Source: a virus. From it: a DNA stretch of 22,370 bases. Positions within the stretch are counted from its first letter, which is position 1; each line of letters starts with the position of its first letter. The translations under genes and the position numbers were made by a program. Below, in pieces: positions 1 to 5,093 of the stretch. A model generated the notes under the pieces. It had not been told where the DNA came from. It searched no databases and was given only the letters and a program-made list of their open reading frames with translations. The stretch spans positions 1-22,370 of the IMG/VR virus record IMGVR_UViG_3300018080_000630; one strand, 5' to 3'.

Positions 1-33
1 GATTAACGCTATTAGTGTTATTATTGTTTTCAT
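1..33 (-). CDS. N-terminus of a small exported protein (partial)
   Basis: An ATG on the minus strand at 33-31 opens a frame that runs off the left edge of the window. The eleven visible residues, MKTIITLIALI, have a lysine followed by a hydrophobic stretch, as at the start of a signal peptide or membrane anchor. The leader is A/T rich with no Shine-Dalgarno sequence, like other genes here. It lies 43 bases downstream of the 38-residue membrane peptide on the same strand, so the two may be co-transcribed leftward. Function cannot be judged from this fragment. Confidence 0.4.
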   Translation of the reverse strand, partial: MKTIITLIALI

Positions 34-76
34 GATAATTTGTTGTTTACTTGTATTAATATTCTTATTGTGTTAG

Positions 77-193
77 CTAGGCTAATGTTTGCCCAAAACA
101 AGCGGTTAAGGTGATAAGACTTGCAACTACAGTTAAGAAAATAGTTACTATCACTTTTGTGATCTTTTGGGCTTGTGTAGATGTTGTTTTCAT
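77..193 (-). CDS. 38-residue membrane peptide, smalltalk-like
   Basis: The frame starts at ATG 193-191 and ends at TAG 79-77. It has a short polar N-terminus (MKTTSTQAQK), one hydrophobic segment at about residues 11-29, and an LTAC motif at residues 29-32 that resembles a lipobox or the threonine-cysteine ending of 'smalltalk' peptides, which Bacteroidota and their phages encode in large numbers. An AT-rich leader precedes the start, and a TATATTTG -7-like box lies 27 bases upstream. Family knowledge: such peptides often sit near lysis genes, but their role is unknown. The match is to architecture only; I could not compare sequences. It is transcribed away from the structural genes. Confidence 0.5.
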   Translation of the reverse strand: MKTTSTQAQKITKVIVTIFLTVVASLITLTACFGQTLA

Positions 194-219
194 GATGTGT
201 TTTGTTTAATTGTTATATA

Positions 220-250
220 CAAATATACGTATAATGTTTGATATATGCAC
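220..250 (-). promoter_or_regulatory. Candidate leftward promoter (-7 box only)
   Basis: On the minus strand TATATTTG (complement of 220-227) matches the Bacteroidota -7 consensus TANNTTTG exactly. About 20 bases further upstream there is no good TTTG -33 box. Transcription would start about 20 bases before the 38-residue gene. Only half of the bipartite promoter is convincing. Confidence 0.35.
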
Positions 251-512
251 TATAACGCACAAAGAAAGTGTAGTATTTTAACAAGTTTTAACCCTTCTTT
301 TTGTTTACATAGTTAAGTCGCTGTGAGTGAGGTGTTTAGGTGTGGCTGTTTTAGGGTGTTGTGGTAAAAAAAGGCAACATTTAAAAGGAAGGTGTGAAAA
401 TTAATTATTTTTTGAGGTGTAAAGTGTAAAGTTGGTGTTTTTAGGGAGTGTTAAAAAGTCTTTAGCGCGAAAAAAGGTGTTTTTTAGTTAGTTTGTTGGG
501 AATCAGCGTTTT

Positions 513-534
513 AAGGTGTTTTGGGTGTATACAA
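513..534 (+). repeat. Composite repeat, copy 1
   Basis: A 22-base unit made of two GGTGT words 9 bases apart, the second running into the palindrome TGTATACA (526-533). It matches 823-844 at 20 of 22 bases, differing only at unit positions 10 and 11. The copies are 310 bases apart. Confidence 0.6.
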
Positions 535-582
535 TATTTTTTTATTGTTGACATGTTTTGTTTACATGCCTTTTGCAGTGGT

Positions 583-624
583 GCAAAGGGTTATAGGTAT
601 GAGGTGTAAAAATAAACAAAGAAA
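583..624 (+). repeat. Dispersed direct repeat, unit A
   Basis: GCAAAGGG (583-590), ATA, GAGGTGTA (601-608) and ACAAAGAAA (616-624) occur in the same order as at 754-782, with small spacer differences. The two units share more than 25 positions and look like diverged duplicates. Confidence 0.5.
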
Positions 625-725
625 TGAGTGAAACTTCTTATATTGCTTTTTGAGATTTTGCCGGATAGAAAAATTCCCGGAATTGGTGAACTGCTGTTCA
701 GATCTTTTAGAAAACATTGTTTTTT

Positions 726-733
726 TGTATACA
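726..733. promoter_or_regulatory. TGTATACA palindrome, candidate operator half of a set
   Basis: TGTATACA is its own reverse complement. It occurs at 526-533, 726-733, 769-776 and 836-843 in the leader and once more at 1621-1628 before the large terminase promoter. Four perfect copies of an 8-base palindrome in about 320 bases exceed chance expectation. A dimeric regulator could bind it, but no protein in this window can be tied to it. Confidence 0.4.
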
Positions 734-753
734 AATGGCTGTAGAGGGTTGTA

Positions 754-782
754 GCAAAGGGATAGAGGTGTATACAAAGAAA
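754..782 (+). repeat. Dispersed direct repeat, unit B
   Basis: GCAAAGGG (754-761), ATA, GAGGTGTA (765-772) and ACAAAGAAA (774-782) are in the same order as in 583-624 but more compact. This unit contains a TGTATACA palindrome (769-776), which the A unit has lost or never had. Confidence 0.5.
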
Positions 783-822
783 AGTGTTAATTGATTTAAC
801 ATTAGCTATATGTACGTGGTAG

Positions 823-844
823 AAGGTGTTTAAGGTGTATACAA
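823..844 (+). repeat. Composite repeat, copy 2
   Basis: The second copy of the 22-base double GGTGT plus TGTATACA unit, 20 of 22 bases identical to 513-534. Its right part, AGGTGTATACAAAGAA at 833-848, is also repeated exactly at 766-781. It lies 72 bases before the small terminase start codon, close to any promoter of that gene, so it could act as an operator. Confidence 0.6.
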
Positions 845-857
845 AGAATTTTTGCTC

Positions 858-891
858 TTTGTTTATGTTTACAAATGTTAATTTATATTTT
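858..891 (+). promoter_or_regulatory. Candidate promoter for the small terminase gene
   Basis: TTTG at 858-861 is followed after 22 bases by TATATTTT at 884-891, seven of eight bases of the Bacteroidota -7 box. Spacing is one base longer than usual. The predicted start, about 895-900, would give a leader of roughly 20 bases. A second -7-like word, TATCTTTG at 904-911, is too close to the start codon to serve. Confidence 0.35.
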
Positions 892-915
892 AACATTTAT
901 GCTTATCTTTGAGGT

Positions 916-1368
916 ATGGATCAAATACAAACATACGTACCTAAAGAAATGGACCTTTTGAAATTCAAAGGGGTGTTAACTGTAATGAAACATGAAGGGC
1001 TGTTCTTATATGAAGCTTTACAGGAGTGCGGGCTTGATAGAACAATCTTTTATAAGATCGTAAATTCATCTCCCGAATACAATAAAATATATTCAGACGC
1101 GCGCGCGACTTCAGGCGAACGTCGTTTTGTTGAACGTTTACAGGACCTGGAGAACGAGCCTTCTACGTTGGAAGGGCCAGGGGGTAAGATAGTGCAGAAT
1201 AGTGCAGGCATCCAAAAGCGCGTTAAATTACTGGAGTTTGAACAATGGAGACTAAGAAAGTTCAATCAGGAGTATGCAGACGAGGCCCAAAATCAAATAA
1301 ATATACAGAATAACGGCAAAACTGTTAACGTTAATCTAGGCGGGGCGCCCTTGGACCTATCAGAATAA
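916..1368 (+). CDS. terS: Terminase small subunit
   Basis: The 150-residue product has the order expected of phage small terminase subunits: an N-terminal helix-turn-helix region at about residues 14-60 (helices around KHEGLFLYEALQECGL and DRTIFYKIVN, then the typical SPEYNKIYSDAR), a basic helical core at 64-125 with a WRLRKFNQEYADE segment, and a short polar C-terminal tail that would contact the large subunit. Family knowledge: these proteins form rings, bind pac or cos DNA and start packaging. It sits directly upstream of the large subunit, though with a 399-base gap, and directly downstream of the repeat-rich leader, a natural place for its binding site. The start is supported by an A/T-rich leader and by the loss of conserved helices with any later Met. 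The subfamily resembles the Sf6-like small terminases; assignment is from pattern memory. Confidence 0.85.
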   Translation: MDQIQTYVPKEMDLLKFKGVLTVMKHEGLFLYEALQECGLDRTIFYKIVNSSPEYNKIYSDARATSGERRFVERLQDLENEPSTLEGPGGKIVQNSAGIQKRVKLLEFEQWRLRKFNQEYADEAQNQINIQNNGKTVNVNLGGAPLDLSE

Positions 1369-1546
1369 CACACAGGTACATGTTAACACTATCATTTTGT
1401 AAACGTTTTCCTATAAATAGTATTATGTTAAATAGACTTATGTAAGATATTAAGGATCAGCTAATTATGTGCCCGACAATAGCCTTTTCCTGGCCCGTAT
1501 CAGCTTTAAAGTTGTTTGTGTATAAATGTAAGCTTTTAACCCCGGT

Positions 1547-1581
1547 TGCTGTAGATCGTTTAATATATAGTTTAAACAGCA
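1547..1581 (+). repeat. Interrupted stem-loop in the terminase gap
   Basis: The inner arms GTTTAA (1558-1563) and TTAAAC (1572-1577) pair around an 8-base loop, and outer arms TGCT (1547-1550) and AGCA (1578-1581) pair across a 7-base one-sided bulge. No T-run follows, so it is not a typical terminator. It may be a protein-binding structure or chance. Confidence 0.3.
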
Positions 1582-1703
1582 GCGGACCAATAACAGCCGG
1601 TTCCTTATTTTCTATCTAATTGTATACAGCAGAGGCCCCCCGCCTTTTTACGCACAGCAAACGCCAACGGCCTTCCACCCCCACATTAATTTCCCCGCCG
1701 ATT

Positions 1704-1735
1704 TTTGATTAAATGAATCCTATTTCGTATCTTAG
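1704..1735 (+). promoter_or_regulatory. Promoter of the large terminase gene
   Basis: TTTG at 1704-1707, a 20-base spacer, then TATCTTAG at 1728-1735, which matches TANNTTTG at five of its six defined bases. This is the Bacteroidota housekeeping promoter form. The start would fall near 1740, leaving a leader of about 25-28 A/C-rich bases before the ATG at 1768. Confidence 0.6.
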
Positions 1736-1767
1736 CCGCTGCTACTAACATATCTAAACAACACATT

Positions 1768-3258
1768 ATGCCTCAGCAATTAAATTTTGACCGCAATTTC
1801 TTATATTTCTATTTAGTATGGGTTTATAAGACGTGCCGCAACTTACCTAACCCCGATGTCACAACAGAAGATCACCCCGAAGGTGTACCGACTATACCCG
1901 TGGTATATAACCAGGGAGGAACAAGGTCTGCAAAGACTTGGGAGATAATAGCTTTCATTTATACTTTCTGCGACCACAACCGAAACTCACGCCACAAAGT
2001 AGGAGTGTACAGGGATACCATGGTTAATTGTAGAGATATTACTTTAACGGATTTTGTTGATTGTTTTGAGTACATAGGGTTGGAGCCGGATGTGGATTAC
2101 GATATTGTCCGCTCACCTAGACCTATTATCACTATCGGGAAATGCACGATTGAGTTCATGGGTATACCCGAGCTAGGAAAGGAAGGCGGTAAAATGTCTA
2201 TCTGCTACATAAATGAGCTGATCGAGAATAATAATCAGCAGGTGGTAAAGAATCTTTTCCAACGTACTACTCACATGTGTATAGGGGATTGGAACCCTTC
2301 GGTTACTGAGCATTGGTGCTTAAGCGAAAAAGCGTTTAACTTACATAGGACTAATACTACGTATTTAGATAATGTTTTCTTACAGGATAGTTTGAAAAGC
2401 AAGTATGAGAGTTGGTGCCCTTGGGACTTTTCCGATTCTCATGTGGAGACGTATGGGCAGATTGAGGTAAACGGGAAGTTAGAAGGGGGATTTAAAAGAC
2501 GTGTTTGGCATAAACCCGAATGTCCCGAAGGGGAAATATGGACCACCGCTCATCGAAAACCCAATAAGTATAACATAGAGAACGGGACTGCCGATAGGGT
2601 GCAGTGGTTGGTATACGGAGAGGGTATACCTTGCGCCAGGGAAGGCTCGATATATGAGGTGGATGAGTGGATCAATGCGTTCCCGAATGATGATTATGAG
2701 GATCTGAACTACGGACTGGATTTTGGGTACTCTAATGACCCTTCTTCGTTAGTGAAAGTAGGTAGGCGCTCTCGCGAACTGACGATAAAATATGAGTTTA
2801 ATGCGCCCACCAAAGACCCTTTTGTGCTATGGGAGTGCATACGGCCGATACTACAGGAAGAAGAGGATCGCCGCCGAATTGAGCACGGGTGGAAAAAGAA
2901 AGATGACGGTACATGGGAACAAGGGCATAAGTATCCCGAGATCCTCATAGTCTGCGACTCTAAGGACACAAGTGAGGGGTATCATTTTGTGAATGACCTT
3001 AATCTTTTGGCCCATGGGGAAGGTAAGGGTTGGTACTTCTTCAAATGTAAGAAACCAAAGATAACGGTCCGCATAGGTATAATGAACCGCTTCCGATTAA
3101 GGGTAGTAAGGGACAAGACTGCAGAGTTTGAGTTTAATAATTACGTGTGGAAGATAATAGATGGCCGCTCGGTCAACATCCCCGTGGATAAGAATAACCA
3201 CGGGTTAGATGCTGCCGGCTATAAGGTGTTTACTTTCGATAGGTTCGCGGTGGAATAA
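1768..3258 (+). CDS. terL: Terminase large subunit, ATPase and nuclease
   Basis: The 496-residue product is the DNA-packaging motor that docks on the portal, translocates DNA and cuts the concatemer. The N-terminal ATPase has a Walker A-type loop at residues 48-57 (NQGGTRSAKT), a Walker B strand with catalytic acid at 145-150 (ICYINE) and a coupling-type motif at 173-178 (GDWNPS). The C-terminal RNase H-like nuclease shows three spaced acids: D318 in YGLDFGYSNDPS, D397 in ILIVCDSKD and D481 in NHGLDAAGY. Motif order and length fit the Terminase_3/6 type. It has its own promoter and ends three bases before the stop of a convergent 51-residue ORF. GGTRSAKT departs from the commoner GGRGSGKS form but keeps the lysine. 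Nothing suggests truncation. Confidence 0.95.
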   Translation: MPQQLNFDRNFLYFYLVWVYKTCRNLPNPDVTTEDHPEGVPTIPVVYNQGGTRSAKTWEIIAFIYTFCDHNRNSRHKVGVYRDTMVNCRDITLTDFVDCFEYIGLEPDVDYDIVRSPRPIITIGKCTIEFMGIPELGKEGGKMSICYINELIENNNQQVVKNLFQRTTHMCIGDWNPSVTEHWCLSEKAFNLHRTNTTYLDNVFLQDSLKSKYESWCPWDFSDSHVETYGQIEVNGKLEGGFKRRVWHKPECPEGEIWTTAHRKPNKYNIENGTADRVQWLVYGEGIPCAREGSIYEVDEWINAFPNDDYEDLNYGLDFGYSNDPSSLVKVGRRSRELTIKYEFNAPTKDPFVLWECIRPILQEEEDRRRIEHGWKKKDDGTWEQGHKYPEILIVCDSKDTSEGYHFVNDLNLLAHGEGKGWYFFKCKKPKITVRIGIMNRFRLRVVRDKTAEFEFNNYVWKIIDGRSVNIPVDKNNHGLDAAGYKVFTFDRFAVE

Positions 3259-3261
3259 GAA

Positions 3262-3417
3262 CTATTGGTTTAGTTCAATGTTTGCTTGTTTTTCAGCCTC
3301 CTTTACGAGGCTTTCTATTTTGAACTCTATCCGGTCTAACCTATCCATACTTTTTTTAATTCGGTATACACTTACACAGGAAAGTATTATAGCTGTTATT
3401 ATAATTATTCTTTTCAT
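3262..3417 (-). CDS. 51-residue membrane-anchored peptide
   Basis: The frame runs from ATG 3417-3415 to TAG 3264-3262. After MKR comes a hydrophobic segment at residues 4-17 (IIIITAIILSCVSV) containing a cysteine, then a charged helical tail (RIKKSMDRLDRIEFKIE and onward) with regularly spaced Leu, Ile and Val that suggests a short coiled coil. An N-in membrane peptide or small lipoprotein are both possible; the lipobox is weak. It begins ten bases after the stop of the XRE regulator on the same strand, so the two most likely form one operon. No function can be assigned. The tight spacing and sensible composition are the support. Confidence 0.5.
   Translation of the reverse strand: MKRIIIITAIILSCVSVYRIKKSMDRLDRIEFKIESLVKEAEKQANIELNQ
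3295..3321 (+). terminator. Candidate terminator of the large terminase transcript
   Basis: AGCCTC (3295-3300) and GAGGCT (3307-3312) form a perfect 6-base stem with a CTTTAC loop, followed by TTCTATTTT. It lies 37 bases past the terL stop. The T tract is on the plus-strand side only, so it would stop rightward transcription. It is inside the coding region of the convergent small gene, and the stem is short. Confidence 0.4.
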
Positions 3418-3427
3418 AATCATTTGT

Positions 3428-3694
3428 TTAAATTATTCCGTTAATTTTATACCCGTGTCTTTCTATGTTTTCACAAACACATCTTTGCATAATTATCGTT
3501 GAATCAAAGAAATTAGCATAAATCAAAACGCTATCCAAAGCAACCGAACGACCTTTCTCTACTTTGTAGACCGTTGGTTGGGTTAACCCCGTCGCTTCTG
3601 CTATTTTTCTAGCACTTAGTTTTCTTCGTGTTCGCATTTTGAACAAGCTATCGCCTATCTCTCTGCGTCTTTGTTGTAGTTCTTCGTGTGTCAT
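3428..3694 (-). CDS. XRE-family helix-turn-helix regulator
   Basis: The 88-residue product has a Cro/CI-type DNA-binding domain at about residues 13-66: helix 1 GDSLFKMRTRRK, turn region LSARKIAEATG, recognition helix TQPTVYKVEKGRS, then a helix with ALDSVLIYANFF. The tail is short with two cysteines (RCVCENIERHGY). The frame is open to an ATG at 3715, but the internal ATG at 3694 is preferred: it follows an A/T-rich leader, and the strong promoter at 3722-3752 would start transcription at about 3716, leaving a 20-base leader. The gene is antisense to everything around it, between terL and the portal. It may repress the divergent portal promoter, autoregulate, or act on repeats elsewhere. It could be a prophage moron or an antitoxin-like protein, but no toxin is visible beyond the 51-residue partner. 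Confidence 0.8.
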   Translation of the reverse strand: MTHEELQQRRREIGDSLFKMRTRRKLSARKIAEATGLTQPTVYKVEKGRSVALDSVLIYANFFDSTIIMQRCVCENIERHGYKINGII

Positions 3695-3721
3695 TGTATT
3701 TAATTTATAAAACATCGTTTA

Positions 3722-3752
3722 CAAAGCTATATATATTTAGGAGAAAACCAAA
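3722..3752 (-). promoter_or_regulatory. Strong Bacteroidota promoter of the XRE regulator
   Basis: On the minus strand TTTG (complement of 3749-3752), exactly 19 bases, then TAGCTTTG (complement of 3722-3729). Both boxes match TTTG-N19-TANNTTTG perfectly. This is the best promoter in the window and supports both the host phylum and real expression of the antisense cassette. It overlaps the divergent rightward promoter, so the regulator could control both. Confidence 0.75.
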
Positions 3753-3769
3753 GAAAAAGTGTACTTTTG
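3736..3769 (+). promoter_or_regulatory. Rightward promoter for the portal and head-tail operon
   Basis: TACTTTTG at 3762-3769 matches TANNTTTG exactly. The -33 side has only TTTA (3736-3739) or TTAG (3737-3740), 21-22 bases upstream. The start would be near 3775, about 15 bases before the portal ATG. A weak -33 box suggests that an activator or phage factor may be used. Confidence 0.5.
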
Positions 3770-3789
3770 GAGTAATTTAACGTTTAATT

Positions 3790-4989
3790 ATGGCGATACC
3801 CGATTTTTTTAGAAGAGTATTTGATAAAAGATGGCGCAGAACAGACGTGTATAACTCCGTCTACGGTCAGAAAACGGAGATAAATACATCTACCGTTCAA
3901 GGGCAAGCTGACGCTTATACTCGGTGTCCTGTGGTTAATACGGCGATAGGAGTGGCTTCCAGGGCGCACTCTAACCTTAAAGTAAGGGCGGTAGATAAAA
4001 ACGGAAGGGATGTCGATAACCAAACGGTGGACGCAGACCTTAAGAAACTAAAACGGTTTAACGAGTATCAGAATTTCCGCACTTTCAACCTTCAGCTTAA
4101 AACCTACCTCCTTATATTTGGGAAAGCTTACGTACTTAAAGATAAGCTGATAGGGGTAGACAAATATTATTATTACATTATACCAAATACAGTTATAACC
4201 CCTGTTTACGACTTAACGGGACATGATTCAATGTTCAATAAGAAGGTAAGTAAGTACCAGGTGACAGTGAACGGGGAAGTTATGTACCTGTCAACAAAAG
4301 AGGTGTCGGTTATATATGACTCCTGCTTTGATTTTTCAGGGGACGGTTTAGGTGCATCTCGTTTAGAGAGCTTAAAGGAGCCGGTTTCTACTATCCTTAG
4401 TTCATTGGAGGCTAGTACACAGCTTCACGCAGATGGCGGGGCTAGAGGTATAGTAGTGTTAGGGGAGAGTGACAGCGATAAACTGCACAACCCTCTACTA
4501 GAGAAAGAGAAAGAGAACTTACAGGATAGTTTGAAAGGGTACGGGCTGTTAAGGGATAAGTTTAAGTACATTATATCCAAGACGGCAGCAAGTTTTGTCC
4601 CTATGACCACTAAGGTAGTGGATATGGACATACCTGCCATTTACAACATAGCCGAAAAGGCAGTTTACAAGGTATACGGTATACCCCCTATCATGGGCCA
4701 GGATGAGACAAGGTACAAAGCATTACCTGAAGCGACCAGTGTATTGTACACAGGCTCGGTTATACCTGAAGGGGTGGACATTATTAACGCTTTAGTAGAG
4801 TTGGTAGGTATACCCGATAGAAAATGGGCGTATCAGCCTGATTGGTCACATTTAGATGTGTTCCAGGAGAGCTTAGCTAAGTCAGCTAACGCTTTAACGC
4901 AAGCCGCGCAGGCTATTAACCAACTATCGCAGATAGAAAGTGTTACCCCGGAGCAGATAAAGTACATTTTAGAACCTTATATACGTTAA
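3790..4989 (+). CDS. Portal protein, HK97 family
   Basis: The 399-residue product forms the dodecameric ring at one capsid vertex through which the terminase packages DNA and to which the connectors attach. It shows the HK97-type (Phage_portal) pattern: a short basic N-terminus, a VNTAIGVASRAHSNL helix at residues 49-63, a G-rich GDGLGASRLESL segment at 184-195, and the typical KVYGIPPIMG motif near 294-303 followed by a helical region. Length is typical. It is followed within two bases by a 33-residue ORF and then the protease, the usual portal, protease, capsid order. A clear -7 promoter box lies 20 bases upstream. The ATG follows an A/T-rich leader. Confidence 0.9.
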   Translation: MAIPDFFRRVFDKRWRRTDVYNSVYGQKTEINTSTVQGQADAYTRCPVVNTAIGVASRAHSNLKVRAVDKNGRDVDNQTVDADLKKLKRFNEYQNFRTFNLQLKTYLLIFGKAYVLKDKLIGVDKYYYYIIPNTVITPVYDLTGHDSMFNKKVSKYQVTVNGEVMYLSTKEVSVIYDSCFDFSGDGLGASRLESLKEPVSTILSSLEASTQLHADGGARGIVVLGESDSDKLHNPLLEKEKENLQDSLKGYGLLRDKFKYIISKTAASFVPMTTKVVDMDIPAIYNIAEKAVYKVYGIPPIMGQDETRYKALPEATSVLYTGSVIPEGVDIINALVELVGIPDRKWAYQPDWSHLDVFQESLAKSANALTQAAQAINQLSQIESVTPEQIKYILEPYIR

Positions 4990-4991
4990 TT

Positions 4992-5093
4992 ATGAATAAA
5001 ATAAAGGACATAAAGACGGATAACGAGAAGTTAAAGGCGAGCATAGCGGATAAGCAAAAGGCCTTGAAAAACAATAAAATCGTGAAAAAATGA
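4992..5093 (+). CDS. 33-residue charged helical ORF
   Basis: The frame starts at ATG 4992, two bases after the portal stop, and its TGA overlaps the protease ATG as ATGA (5090-5093), the arrangement of translational coupling. The product is almost all Lys, Asp, Glu, Asn, Ile and Leu (MNKIKDIKTDNEKLKASIAD at the start), a likely short helix or coiled coil. It may be a real small head protein or a coupling ORF that carries ribosomes to the protease. The position and overlap are the only support. Confidence 0.5.
   Translation: MNKIKDIKTDNEKLKASIADKQKALKNNKIVKK

Larger units (their letters stand above)
331..838 (+). repeat. Strand-biased array of 13 GGTGT motifs
   Basis: GGTGT starts at 331, 339, 355, 391, 416, 434, 476, 515, 524, 603, 767, 825 and 834, always on the plus strand; I find no ACACC in the same interval. 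Three pairs are spaced 8-9 bases apart (331/339, 515/524, 825/834). Most copies are preceded by A or G and followed by T or A. Spacing otherwise is irregular, so this is not a simple tandem repeat or a CRISPR array. The pattern fits a repeated protein-binding or single-strand recognition word. Confidence 0.6.
194..915. other. Repeat-rich leader without a convincing gene
   Basis: This stretch of about 720 bases separates the leftward small genes from the rightward terminase operon. I see no believable gene in it: the open minus-strand frames are rich in Phe, Tyr, Leu and Cys, as expected when a G/T-rich plus strand is read backwards, and they lack a natural start context. It contains the GGTGT array, the TGTATACA palindromes and two related longer repeat units described separately. 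Likely roles are regulation of the operon, a packaging (pac or cos) recognition site for the small terminase, or an origin; the sequence does not decide between them. Confidence 0.6.
1369..1767. other. Gap between terminase subunits
   Basis: About 400 bases separate the two terminase genes, unusual in an otherwise compact operon. The right two thirds (about 1465-1705) look richer in G and C than the flanks, with runs such as GAGGCCCCCCGCC near 1632. It contains a stem-loop at 1547-1581, a fifth TGTATACA at 1621-1628 and the promoter of the large subunit. A 50-codon frame at 1467-1619 is open but has no recognisable protein character. The region could hold the packaging site, an RNA leader, or the remains of a lost gene. 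Confidence 0.5.

Noticed and set aside
331-848. CRISPR array
   Set aside because: The repeats are short, irregularly spaced and not separated by spacers of even length.
562-896. Two overlapping minus-strand frames of 71 and 101 codons in the leader
   Set aside because: Composition rich in Phe, Tyr, Leu, Cys and His reflects reading a G/T-rich repeat region backwards; the repeats, not a protein, seem to be what is kept.
904-911. TATCTTTG as the promoter -7 box of the small terminase
   Set aside because: It matches the consensus, but the start codon follows five bases later and no TTTG lies 19-21 bases upstream.
1467-1619. 50-codon plus-strand frame between the terminase genes
   Set aside because: Open by length that can occur by chance, no recognisable motif or hydrophobic pattern, and the interval also carries a stem-loop. 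Kept only as part of the gap description.
3209-3502. 97-codon plus-strand frame antisense to the XRE cassette
   Set aside because: It starts inside terL and is a Phe/Ile/Ser-rich mirror of the two minus-strand genes, which have a promoter, a domain and sensible spacing.
3695-3715. Upstream ATG (3715) as start of the XRE regulator
   Set aside because: The predicted transcription start lies at or just before it, and the ATG at 3694 has a typical A/T-rich leader and gives the usual length for the family.
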